The translations under genes and the position numbers were made by a program. A DNA stretch of 64,000 nt from Hymenobacter sp. YC55 (GTDB lineage: Bacteria; Bacteroidota; Bacteroidia; Cytophagales; Hymenobacteraceae): the NCBI RefSeq assembly GCF_029433095.1, contig NZ_JARNTX010000003.1, forward strand, positions 1 through 64,000, given 5' to 3'. Positions 36,601 through 43,491 of the stretch are shown here, in pieces (position 1 is the first letter of the stretch; the number at the start of each line of letters is the position of its first letter). The notes beneath the pieces are model-generated. The model saw only the letters and a list, made by a program, of their open reading frames with translations, did no database searches and was not told where the DNA came from.

Positions 36601-36805
36601 TGGCCCGCTCTAGGGGCGTGGCCACGGCTTTAGCGCACACTTCAGCGTTGGCCCCGGTGTACTTGGCCGTCACGGTTACGGAGGGCGGCACGATGTCGGG
36701 GAATTGAGTGATGGGCAGCGTAAAGAGGGCCAGCATACCCAGCAGCACCAGAAACACCGAAATAACCAGCGACAGAATGGGCCGGCGAATGAATATATCG
36801 AACAT
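33632..36805 (-). CDS. RND multidrug efflux permease (HAE1 type)
   Basis: From MFDIFIRRPILSLVISVF (36805) the product has 1057 residues, the usual RND length; the ATG at 36883 adds an improbable leader. It shows the duplicated 1+5+1+5 helix layout with two large periplasmic domains. The proton-relay segment in TM4 reads GIVVDNAIVVVE, with Asp then Asn where AcrB has Asp407-Asp408. The TM10 Lys is kept in GKNAILVIEFA. It exports hydrophobic compounds from the periplasm or membrane using the proton gradient. Its partners are the adaptor upstream and the outer-membrane lipoprotein downstream. Confidence 0.96.
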   Translation of the reverse strand: MFDIFIRRPILSLVISVFLVLLGMLALFTLPITQFPDIVPPSVTVTAKYTGANAEVCAKAVATPLERAINGVPGMTYMNSVSSNNGVTLITVFFQVGTDPDLAAVGVQNRVTTILDELPEEVIKAGVTTEKEVNSMLLYLNITSDDKAAGEKFIYNFADINVLQELKRIDGVGFAEIMGSREYSMRVWLKPDRMAAYDVGTDEIVEAIRSQNVEAAPGKSGESSGSNTPHAMQYVLRYSGKFFEPEQYRNLVVRANADGSVLRLREVADVEFGSLTYSMASKTDGRPSAAIMLKQRPGSNASEVIANVKTRMAELQETSFPPGMKYSIAYDVSRFLDASIHEVLRTLVEAFLLVFVIVYLFLQDWRSTLIPALAVPVALIGTLFFMQTLGFSINLLTLFALVLAIGIVVDNAIVVVEAVHAKMQEKHLPARAATFEAMGEISSSLIAITLVMSAVFIPVSFMDGPVGVFYRQFSLTLAIAIVISGVNAVTLTPALCALLLKHDATTPRQGLMGRFFAGFNRRYEALAGGYQRLLTVVAGRRTITLLVLAGFFAATWGVSRVLPAGFIPTEDQGMVYVNVTTPAGATVERTEAVLDEVQRIASALKPVESVSTLAGYSLVNEVAGSSYGMGMINLKAWDEREQSVADFIAELEEKTKNISDADIQFLPPPTVPGFGNSSGFELRLLDKSGTGDLQKTAEVSQTFLTALRADAAIGGAFTSFDPNFPQYLIHVDQDMAAKKGVTIDKAMSTLQTLMGSYYASNFIRFGQMYKVMLQAGPEYRGRPEDLLALHVKNDRGEMVPFSTFVRLERVFGPDQLTRYNMYTSAMLNGDSAPGFSSGDAITAIEKVAAEVLPRGYDYEWSGMTREQILSGDQALYVFGVVLIFVYLLLAAQYESLLLPLPVLLSLPTGVFGAFLSLKLLGLENNIYAQVALVMLVGLLGKNAILVIEFAEQRRRAGAAVLTAAVEGAVSRLRPILMTSFAFVAGLIPLVVASGAGALGNRSIGTAAAGGMLVGTLFGMVLIPGLYVLFASFEKSKNLAPAEKPVAPVAKQAELVTH

Positions 36806-36925
36806 AGGGCAGCAAGCAGACGCGCTAGGCGGTCTGCAAATAGGTGGAAAGGAGTAGGCGGGCGGGGCCGTCAGCGCCAGCAAAAGTCCGCTGGCAGCCC
36901 CCTCAGCCCGGACCGAACAAGGCGG

Positions 36926-38110
36926 TTAGCGCGCCGCCAGCAGCGAGTCGAGGGAAACGGAGCGGGGCTTGATCTGCTGGCCGTTCTTCAGGCTGTTGGC
37001 GCCTTCGTACACGATTCGCTCGCCGGGCTTCAAACCTTCTTTAACCACGTAAAAATCCCCGGTTCGGGTTTGGGGTACGAAGTTGCGCATGTGCACGGTA
37101 TTGGCTTGGTCCACCACGTACACGTAGTTTTTGTCCTGGATTTCAAACACCGCCTTCTGGGGCAGCAGCAGCGCCGCCGGCAACGTAGTAGTCAGGCGAA
37201 TCCGGCCCGAGGCGCCGTGCTTGAGCAGCCCCTGCGGGTTGGCAAACCGCGCCCGGAACGCCAGCGAGCCGGTGTTGGGGTTGAACTCGCTTTCGGTGGT
37301 TTCGATGTGGCCCGCCTGCGGATACAACGAGTTGTCGGCCAAGGTCAAACGCACCGAGTCGGAATGCCGGTCGGGGTACTGCTGCCGAGCCTTCAGGTAC
37401 TGCAAATACTCGCCTTCGCCCACGTTGAAGTAGGCGTACACCTCGTGCAAATCGGAAACCGTAGTTAGCAAGGTACCTTCTTCTACTAGGCTACCCATTT
37501 TCAAAGGGATACGGTCAATAATTCCGTCGAAAGGGGCGCGCACCAGCGTGTAGTCCAAGCTCAGGCGGGCCGCGGCTACTCCAGCCTGCGCCTGCGCCAC
37601 CCGGGCCCGGGCGTCTTTCACTTTGTTGGCCGCCAGGGTCAATTCGGTTTTGGCAACGATGTTCTTGGCAGCTAGCAATTGCACTCGCTCGCGCTCCACG
37701 TCGGCGGCGCCGGCTTGGGCTTGCGCGCTGGCCAGCGCCGCTTGGGCCTGACTGAGCTGGTTGCGGTAGGCACTGGCGTTGAGTTGAAACAACGGTTGGC
37801 CCTTCTTCACCGGACGGCCTTCATCCACGTAAATGCGTTCCAAAAACCCCGCCACCTGGGCCCGCACTTCCACGTTGCGCACCGCCTGCACGTCGGCCAC
37901 GTAGTCGTGGAACAGGTCTTGCTCCGCGGTTTTCAGCGCTACCACTGGCCGCACGTCCGGGGTAGCTACGGGGCCTCGGTCTTTGCCGTCGACCGAACAG
38001 CCACTGACTCCGGCCGCGCAAGCCGCGACCAGCAGCGCCTGCCGAAAGTGAAAACCTAGAATCCCCTCGGGGGAAATGAATGCAAGCGGTTTGGAAGTAC
38101 GTGAGTTCAT
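36926..38110 (-). CDS. RND efflux periplasmic adaptor (MFP)
   Basis: Starting at MNSRTSKPLAF (38110), the 394-residue protein carries a lipobox (GVSGC, Cys38). The adaptor order follows: a biotinyl-lipoyl half-motif with VRAQVAGFLERIYVDEGRPV, an alpha-hairpin of about 60 residues (AYRNQLSQAQAALASAQAQA), the second lipoyl half with LVRAPFDGIIDRIPLK, then beta-barrel and membrane-proximal domains ending in GLKPGERIVYEGANSLKNGQ. It links the inner-membrane permease to the outer-membrane channel. A longer in-frame extension to 38773 runs through the neighbouring gene and terminator and is rejected. Confidence 0.95.
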   Translation of the reverse strand: MNSRTSKPLAFISPEGILGFHFRQALLVAACAAGVSGCSVDGKDRGPVATPDVRPVVALKTAEQDLFHDYVADVQAVRNVEVRAQVAGFLERIYVDEGRPVKKGQPLFQLNASAYRNQLSQAQAALASAQAQAGAADVERERVQLLAAKNIVAKTELTLAANKVKDARARVAQAQAGVAAARLSLDYTLVRAPFDGIIDRIPLKMGSLVEEGTLLTTVSDLHEVYAYFNVGEGEYLQYLKARQQYPDRHSDSVRLTLADNSLYPQAGHIETTESEFNPNTGSLAFRARFANPQGLLKHGASGRIRLTTTLPAALLLPQKAVFEIQDKNYVYVVDQANTVHMRNFVPQTRTGDFYVVKEGLKPGERIVYEGANSLKNGQQIKPRSVSLDSLLAAR

Positions 38111-38124
38111 GGAGGTGGAGTGTA

Positions 38125-38391
38125 TTAACGCTCGGCCAAAGCCGAGTTGCGGCTCTGGGGACGCAGCAACAAGAGTAAGCTGTCCTGCTGCTGCTGTTGG
38201 ATCTGGCAATGGGCTAGCAACTGCTGCGTGAGGTGCAAATCGGCCGTCGCCTCGGCCAATTCTTCGCTGTGTTCGGCCGGGAAGATTTCCAGCCGGGAAG
38301 TAAGCAGCAGCCCGTTGAGCCCAAGCGAAAGAGCCAGGGCAACGGCGAGCAGCAGGACGGCGAGCGTGGTAAACCGGGAGGTGCAGCGCAT
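38125..38391 (-). CDS. Small single-span periplasmic protein in the efflux operon
   Basis: The 88-residue product has one N-terminal membrane segment (FTTLAVLLLAVALALSLGLN) and a periplasmic helical tail with acidic and glutamine-rich stretches (EELAEATADLHLTQQLLAH, QIQQQQQDSLLLLL). It ends 14 bp before the adaptor start, so it is the first gene of the pump operon. Size and position recall small accessory sensors or anti-sigma-like proteins placed before metal or drug pumps, but no family is recognised. Confidence 0.6.
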   Translation of the reverse strand: MRCTSRFTTLAVLLLAVALALSLGLNGLLLTSRLEIFPAEHSEELAEATADLHLTQQLLAHCQIQQQQQDSLLLLLRPQSRNSALAER

Positions 38392-38448
38392 TGGAAACAG
38401 GGCAGCAGGAGCCAGGTGAAAGTGCCGTAAAGGACTCGTCCCGACTTA

Positions 38449-38463
38449 AGAATGAGATGAGAA
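38449..38463 (-). promoter_or_regulatory. Shared 15-bp element upstream of the efflux operon
   Basis: agaatgagatgagaa is identical to 31897-31911 and lies 58 bp upstream of the first gene of the pump operon, just after the terminator of the sensor gene. On the coding strand it reads ttctcatctcattct. Its place between terminator and operon start fits a promoter-proximal binding site, plausibly for the neighbouring OmpR-type regulator. Confidence 0.55.
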
Positions 38464-38480
38464 TGGAATTAGAAAAAATT

Positions 38481-38524
38481 AAAGGGCTGGATTGCGCAGC
38501 CTCAGCCGCGCAATCCAGCCCTTT
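38481..38524 (-). terminator. Strong 17-bp terminator hairpin
   Basis: aaagggctggattgcgc (38481-38497) pairs perfectly with gcgcaatccagcccttt (38508-38524) around a 10-nt loop. On the minus strand the stem is followed by aattttttct. It lies 23 bases past the histidine kinase stop and separates the two-component genes from the pump operon. Confidence 0.9.
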
Positions 38525-38547
38525 AGTCGGGCGCAAAAAGGGAAGAA

Positions 38548-39930
38548 CTACAGGGGAGAAGCGGGCAGCAATACCGTGGCCGTAGTGCCCTGACCGGGCG
38601 CCGAGGTGATTTCCAGCTGGCCCCCGTGGCGCAGCACAATGCGCCGGGTGAGCGGCAACCCGAGGCCGTAGCCCGGCCGCCCCATGGCCCCTGCTGCCCG
38701 GTACAAGGGCTCGTAGATCTGGTGTAGTTCCTCGGGCGAGAGGCCAGGGCCCGCGTCGGTGATGCGCACGCACAGCCAGTTACTAGCCGCGTACGTTATT
38801 TCCGTGCGTACCGGCCCCGCGGAGTACTTGCCGGCATTGTCGAGTAGGTTGAGCAGGGCCGTAGTTAGCAAGTCGGCGTTGCCAGCCAGCATAAATAGGT
38901 CGGCCTCGGTGTCGGTGGGCAGCGTCCCGAAGGCCAGGCGCCATTCCCGGCCCGGGTACCGGCCCCGCACCAAGGTCAGGGCCTCGTTCACGCATTCGTC
39001 GAGGCGCACGGGCACAAAGGCGGGCAGGGCCCCATCCACTTTGGCTAGGTTCAGTAAGCCGTTGGTAAGCGCGCTAAGGCGGCGGGCGGCTTCCAGGCTC
39101 TGTTCTAAGCTCTGGCGGGCTTCGGGCAAAGTGGTATCGTATTCGAGCGCTGTTTCCAGGGTGCCCGTCAGCGTAGTAAGGGGGGTGCGCAGCTCATGGG
39201 AGGCGTGCGAAAGGAAGCTTTTCTGCGCCTCAAAGGCCTGCTCCAGCCCGGCCAGCATGGTATTGATGACTTTCGCGAGTTGGGCGAGTTCGTCGCGCCC
39301 GTTGCCTTCGGACAGCCGCCGCCCCAGGCTAGTGGCCGAAATGCGCCCCGCCTGCCGGCTGATCCGAGTCACGGGCCGCAGCGCCGAACCCGCAAACAAC
39401 CAGCCCGCCAGCACTGTGACGGCCAGTGCGCCCACGTTGCTTAGCAGCAAGAGCAACCCCAGCTGCCGCAGTTGCGCCCAGCCCACCCGGTCTTCGGCCG
39501 ACACTAGAATGCGGTACTGGTCGGGACTCGACGGTTCCGAAAACACTAGCCCTACCGTTTCGCGTCGGCCTTCCCGGGGGAAGGACACCAACCGGCCCGG
39601 CACGAGCTGCCCCAAGCGGGCCCGGTTAACGGTTTGGTCGATGCTATCGGCGGAGCTGTAGCGAAGGGTGTTGTCGGGACCGTAGATGCTGATTTGCTCG
39701 CGGGGCAGCGTGAGCAGGTCGCTGCGGCGCAAACGGCCGAGCATGCCCGCTTCCAGCTTGTGGGTACGCATCAGCACCCGCCCCGCCACCGTGCCGCTGC
39801 TGGCCAGGCGAAACTCAAACCGTTGGGCCCGGGTGTGGGCGTTGAAGTAATAAATAAACGCGGAGAAGCCGAGTTGAATCCCAAGCACCAGCAGCGTAAA
39901 GCGAAGCATCAGCTTGTTGCGAATCAGCAT
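38548..39930 (-). CDS. Membrane sensor histidine kinase
   Basis: The 460-residue kinase has TM1 (about 9-29), a periplasmic domain (about 30-155), TM2 (about 157-181), a HAMP domain (ALRPVTRISRQAGRIS onward), HisKA with His245 in SHASHELRTPL, and HATPase_c with NLLDNAGKY, DAGPGLS and the lid GYGLGLPLTRRI. The short periplasmic sensor and QbdK/CusS-like layout fit envelope or metal/drug stress sensing. It is transcribed after its response regulator (68 bp gap). Confidence 0.94.
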   Translation of the reverse strand: MLIRNKLMLRFTLLVLGIQLGFSAFIYYFNAHTRAQRFEFRLASSGTVAGRVLMRTHKLEAGMLGRLRRSDLLTLPREQISIYGPDNTLRYSSADSIDQTVNRARLGQLVPGRLVSFPREGRRETVGLVFSEPSSPDQYRILVSAEDRVGWAQLRQLGLLLLLSNVGALAVTVLAGWLFAGSALRPVTRISRQAGRISATSLGRRLSEGNGRDELAQLAKVINTMLAGLEQAFEAQKSFLSHASHELRTPLTTLTGTLETALEYDTTLPEARQSLEQSLEAARRLSALTNGLLNLAKVDGALPAFVPVRLDECVNEALTLVRGRYPGREWRLAFGTLPTDTEADLFMLAGNADLLTTALLNLLDNAGKYSAGPVRTEITYAASNWLCVRITDAGPGLSPEELHQIYEPLYRAAGAMGRPGYGLGLPLTRRIVLRHGGQLEITSAPGQGTTATVLLPASPL

Positions 39931-39998
39931 CTAATTGTCAAGTGATTATAAGGTTATTTCTACGGGTTTAAGCCTATTCCGGCAGCCAGGCAACAAGT

Positions 39999-40673
39999 TT
40001 ATTCGGCCCGCATCACGTAGCCCATCCCGACCACGGTATGGATCAGCTTGGGCGAAAAGTCCCGGTCTATCTTCTTGCGCAGGTAGCCCACGTACACGTC
40101 AATGATGTTAGTGGTGGTATCGAAATCCACTTCCCAGACGCGCTCGGCAATATCCACCCGCGAAACGATGCGGCCCTGATTGAGCAACAGGTGTTCCAGC
40201 AACGAATACTCCCGGCTGGTTAGGTCGATGCGCTGGCCGGCGCGCGTTACGATCTTGGAGTCCAGGTTCAACTGCAAGTCGGCAAGTTGCAGCAACTGAG
40301 GGGTACTGGTTTCCGCGTAGCGCTTGGTTAGGGCCCGTACCCGCAGCAGCAACTCCCGAAACGCGAAGGGCTTAACCAAGTAGTCGTCGGCCCCAGCTTC
40401 AAACCCAACTTCCTTGTCGGCGAGGCTGTCGAGGGCCGTTAGCAGCAGCACGGGCACGCGGGGGCCAGCGCGGCGGATGCGCTGGCACAGTTCCACGCCG
40501 TTGAGGTAGGGCAGGTTCACGTCGAGAATAACCATGTCGTAGGGCTGGTGCTGATACAGCGACCAGCCCGAGCGGCCGTCGTAGGCAATAGTCAACTCGT
40601 AGCCTTCATGCTCGAACCCTTTCTTAACAAAAGACGCCACATGAGGATCATCCTCGACGAGTAAAATTTTCAT
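39999..40673 (-). CDS. OmpR-family response regulator
   Basis: A 224-residue regulator with a receiver domain (acidic pair EDD at 7-9, phosphoacceptor Asp51 in VILDVNLP, conserved Thr and Lys in LLLTALD and YLVKPF) and an OmpR winged helix (LDSKIVTRAGQRIDLTSRE... VYVGYLRKKID). It heads the two-component operon and lies upstream of the pump operon, which it probably activates through the tctcat repeats. Confidence 0.96.
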   Translation of the reverse strand: MKILLVEDDPHVASFVKKGFEHEGYELTIAYDGRSGWSLYQHQPYDMVILDVNLPYLNGVELCQRIRRAGPRVPVLLLTALDSLADKEVGFEAGADDYLVKPFAFRELLLRVRALTKRYAETSTPQLLQLADLQLNLDSKIVTRAGQRIDLTSREYSLLEHLLLNQGRIVSRVDIAERVWEVDFDTTTNIIDVYVGYLRKKIDRDFSPKLIHTVVGMGYVMRAE

Positions 40674-40991
40674 GTTAAAATGAAATATGGTAGACTATTG
40701 CACAAATAAAGAGCATAATGAAGGCCAAATTCTCATAGTGGCTATTACAGAACTTGGTGCTGTTTATTTAAACAATTGCCTCACCACCCAATAATGGTCT
40801 AAACTGCCTGGTTAGTGCTTTTTTTACAGCTGCGACCCGTTCGCAGATACCGTTAGCAAGGTATAATTAGAGTTCTGCCACAGCCACTCGAATTACGTTA
40901 ATCAATTTTTCCGCTAAGAGAGCCAGTCAGCAGTCTGTTTCTCGTTTCTGTCTGATAATAAGTGAGGGGTGCAAGTCCCTTAAACGAGAGA
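40674..40991. other. Promoter region of the two-component operon
   Basis: No gene. The AT-rich part at 40674-40735 lies upstream of the regulator and contains ttctcat (40730-40736), a half of the shared element, in the opposite orientation. A segment near 40960-40982 (gaggggtgcaagtccc) superficially resembles tRNA or intron motifs but no such gene is present. Confidence 0.4.
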
Positions 40992-41582
40992 CTAATTACG
41001 CGGGCCTCGTTGGTCTGCTTCCACGCTCCCCTCTTGGTTGAAAAATAACTGAATAGCAGGACGGGCGACGCCTAGGGAAGCAACGCCCCGCTGGGACGGA
41101 GCGGCGGCGAGCCAAATCACCAAACAGGAATCAGTCCACTGGTACTCCAAGCGCTGAGTTAACCGAAACAACCCGTTTTCCAGACACCGCCCATCGGAAG
41201 CGTAATACGAGACGCGGGTCAGGGGCCCATACCGCGCCCCCACCGGCTTGAACCCCCACAGTTCGTGCACCTTATCCTGCAAGTTCCTGCCTGTTGCCGG
41301 GATGTCTGCCTTGCCTGGCATCTGCTCAAGCGTTAAGTACCGTTCCGCTAGCAGTTGCACCTGGTAAAACCGCGACTGCGACTGCGGGCTCCTGCGCGTA
41401 AACCGTCCAGTTGCGGGATGGTACGTTCCCCAAGCCTGGCGGGAACTGCTTTTGACGCGCAAAGAGAGGGCCCCGGTCTCATACCCGTCCGCAGAGGCAG
41501 AGGGCGGTGGGGTAGGCCGCTCACAAGCCAAAAAGGGCAGGGTGGCGGCGGCCATAACGAAGGAGAGGGACCATGTACGCAT
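40992..41582 (-). CDS. Predicted lipoprotein of unknown function
   Basis: Started at MRTWSLSFVMAAATLPFLAC (41582), giving lipobox Cys20; the ATG at 41618 would place the signal internally. The 196-residue product has a proline/serine linker, then a mixed domain (SRQAWGTYHPATGRFTRRSP, YQVQLLAERYLTLEQMPGK, WQTDSC-like ending region). No family is recognised. It is transcribed toward the two-component operon but with a 318-bp gap. Confidence 0.6.
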   Translation of the reverse strand: MRTWSLSFVMAAATLPFLACERPTPPPSASADGYETGALSLRVKSSSRQAWGTYHPATGRFTRRSPQSQSRFYQVQLLAERYLTLEQMPGKADIPATGRNLQDKVHELWGFKPVGARYGPLTRVSYYASDGRCLENGLFRLTQRLEYQWTDSCLVIWLAAAPSQRGVASLGVARPAIQLFFNQEGSVEADQRGPRN

Positions 41583-41838
41583 ATCAATACGGCAGTGGTT
41601 GCCTGGCCGCGATGCCAAAGCTACTAGCGGCTAAGCAACAAAATGTTAGTTCAACTTATTAGCCGTTCATCATATACAGTAATGCGAGCGTTGCAGCTTG
41701 CGGCTCCCGCTTCCATAAGGCTGCCTATCACCGGGTATATGTGCAAGGGCCACAGAATAGGAAAGTTATACAGGGCAAACAACGAAAATCTTAGCTGAAA
41801 GCTAGGGCTCCTTTTTAACAGGATGTAGCTTCTCGGAC

Positions 41839-42132
41839 ATGGCTATGACAGAAACGGACTACCAACAAATCATTGCTCCTTATCTGAATCACCAGACAAC
41901 AGTAGACGAATTCATTGCTTCGTTTATGGCACAGTGGCGACAGGCCCGGGATCAGACAGAGGACGTTTCTGTAGGGGACGAACAAGTGACGACTGTGCGC
42001 TTTCGTCGCATGATGAATCGTCTCTTCACGAGCTGCGATTGCTACGGTGAGGCACCAGTCGGTCCCTTTGAAATAAGCGAAGAAGTTCTTCGTCATGAGG
42101 TAGGCCTCTTTGCTTACATCTGTTGGGAATAG
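41839..42132 (+). CDS. Colicin-D-type immunity protein
   Basis: The 97-residue acidic, helical protein (start at 41839, or MTETDYQ at 41845) shows the pattern of colicin D-type immunity proteins (PF09204-like): VDEFIASFMAQWRQARD, RRMMNRLFTSCDCYG, then EISEEVLRHEV. Such proteins block a cognate tRNA-cleaving toxin domain. No toxin gene is present on either side, so it appears to be an orphan immunity gene, possibly protecting against neighbours' bacteriocins. The family match is from pattern only. Confidence 0.6.
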   Translation: MAMTETDYQQIIAPYLNHQTTVDEFIASFMAQWRQARDQTEDVSVGDEQVTTVRFRRMMNRLFTSCDCYGEAPVGPFEISEEVLRHEVGLFAYICWE

Positions 42133-42533
42133 ACGACAGTTGTGCGCCCTAAAGACGTGCTTCTGTCTCGGGGCGCTCCACAGAATAAGCCTATTATGAA
42201 ACGAATCGTTATGCTTTGGCCACCCCTTAGGCAGGGCAGCTAGAGCATAGCGAATTGTCTCCCAATGACGTCTACCAAAACAACTTCCCATCCGACACGA
42301 AATCGTTGACTTTTTGGTAGCCGGATAGGAGTTAGCTGCCCACGTGTAGCAGAACTGTGCGGTTGTGAGGCCCCTGCTCGTGCAGCCGGTCTCCTGCGGG
42401 CATACGGCCTGCTGTAAGCGATGGATAGAGTACCTATTGTGGGACTTGCCCGCTATCTTTACCGTGGCGCTTAAACCAGGTGCCTACTCCCCCACCCGGT
42501 CCGCGTCACCCGCCTTCCTCCCGCTATTCTACG
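42133..42533. other. Intergenic region
   Basis: No supported gene. Inverted gcgccc/gggcgc segments at about 42146 and 42170 could form a hairpin after the immunity gene. The remainder leads to the AraC gene at 42534, and nothing else was recognised. Confidence 0.35.
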
Positions 42534-43352
42534 ATGCCTCACCACGAAATGGAGCCGCCGGAAGCGTTGCGGAACTTGGTGCACTGCTTTTGGTACCACT
42601 GCCTCGACTTCGGCGAACAGCCCGTCGTGTTCGAGGTCCCACCGGATGGCTACGCGGAAATCATTTTTTATTTTGGCAGCGCCTGCCACCTAGCCACGCC
42701 CTCCGGCTGGCAGCTCTTGCCGTCCCCCTTTCTGATGCCGCTGCTCCAGCAGCCGGCGCGGTTGACCACCATAAACCGGTTGGAAATTATTGGCATCCGC
42801 TGCTTTCCGTGGACCGTGTTTGAATTGCTGGGCCTCTCGCCCGGGGACGCTCCTCTCAACTTGGCGGCGCATGCCTTGGCGCAGCTGCACGGCCCACTGA
42901 GCCAGTATCTGCAGGCCGGTCAGTTAACAGAAGCCCTGGCGCAGGTCGCGCAGTATGGTGTGCAGGCGCAGGCGCAGATGCCCAAGCCGGGATGGCTGGT
43001 CCAGGCGGGTCGGGCGATGCGGGCGGTCACGGGCACGCTGCCCGTCCGGCAGGTAGCGGCGGCAGCCCACGTGACGGTTCGTACCCTGGAGCGCCATTTC
43101 AAGCACGCCGCCGGCTATACGGTAAAAGACGTGTCCTCGCTGATGCGCTTCGAGCAGGTCCGCAATTGTTTGCTGCTGCAGCCCACGACCAATATTGCCG
43201 CCTTGGCGTACACGTTGGGCTATACCGACCAATCCCACCTGAGCCGGGAGTTTAAACGCTATAGCGGCGTCACGCCCGCCGTCTTCGCCCGCAAGTCGCT
43301 GGCCAAGGGGCCGACAATCGGACCCGAGGTGAGCGCCTTTCCGGAACCGTAG
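42534..43352 (+). CDS. AraC-family regulator with a DUF6597-type sensor
   Basis: From MPHHEMEPPEALRNLVHCFW (42534) the product has 272 residues; the ATG at 42480 adds an unlikely proline-rich leader. The N-terminal part (FEVPPDGYAEIIFYFG, IGIRCFPWTVFELLG) matches the DUF6597-type sensor seen in many AraC regulators. The C-terminal HTH has PVRQVAAAAHVTVRTLERHF and LAYTLGYTDQSHLSREFKR. It lies convergent with a Tet(X)-like monooxygenase, and its sensor type matches the regulator at 47725 that precedes the second monooxygenase. Confidence 0.92.
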   Translation: MPHHEMEPPEALRNLVHCFWYHCLDFGEQPVVFEVPPDGYAEIIFYFGSACHLATPSGWQLLPSPFLMPLLQQPARLTTINRLEIIGIRCFPWTVFELLGLSPGDAPLNLAAHALAQLHGPLSQYLQAGQLTEALAQVAQYGVQAQAQMPKPGWLVQAGRAMRAVTGTLPVRQVAAAAHVTVRTLERHFKHAAGYTVKDVSSLMRFEQVRNCLLLQPTTNIAALAYTLGYTDQSHLSREFKRYSGVTPAVFARKSLAKGPTIGPEVSAFPEP

Positions 43353-43446
43353 GCCCGGCACAGCCAGTCCTAGTGAGCTTCGTTACGCCCGAAAAAAACC
43401 CCTCCGAGCAGACAACCGGAAGCGTAGCACGGGCAATAAAACCCGC

Positions 43447-43458
43447 TGGGGCGCCCCA
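43447..43458. repeat. 12-bp perfect palindrome in the convergent gap
   Basis: tggggcgcccca is a perfect palindrome between the convergent AraC and monooxygenase genes. It could help terminate transcription from both sides, although it has no loop and no adjacent T run. Confidence 0.3.
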
Positions 43459-43491
43459 AGCGCAAATGGACGTTAGTACCCGGCAAGCAGG

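Noticed and set aside
35783..36613. Long plus-strand open frame (276 codons) inside the RND permease gene
   Set aside because: It lies antisense to a clearly coding RND gene, is rich in His, Gly and Val as expected of a shadow frame in GC-rich sequence, and has no domain.
38111..38773. N-terminal extension of the adaptor protein frame
   Set aside because: It overlaps the small membrane protein gene, the terminator and the end of the kinase gene; the lipoprotein start at 38110 is much better.
40955..40985. gaggggtgcaagtccc resembling a tRNA T-arm or group II intron segment
   Set aside because: No acceptor stem, anticodon arm, intron domain V or reverse transcriptase is found around it.
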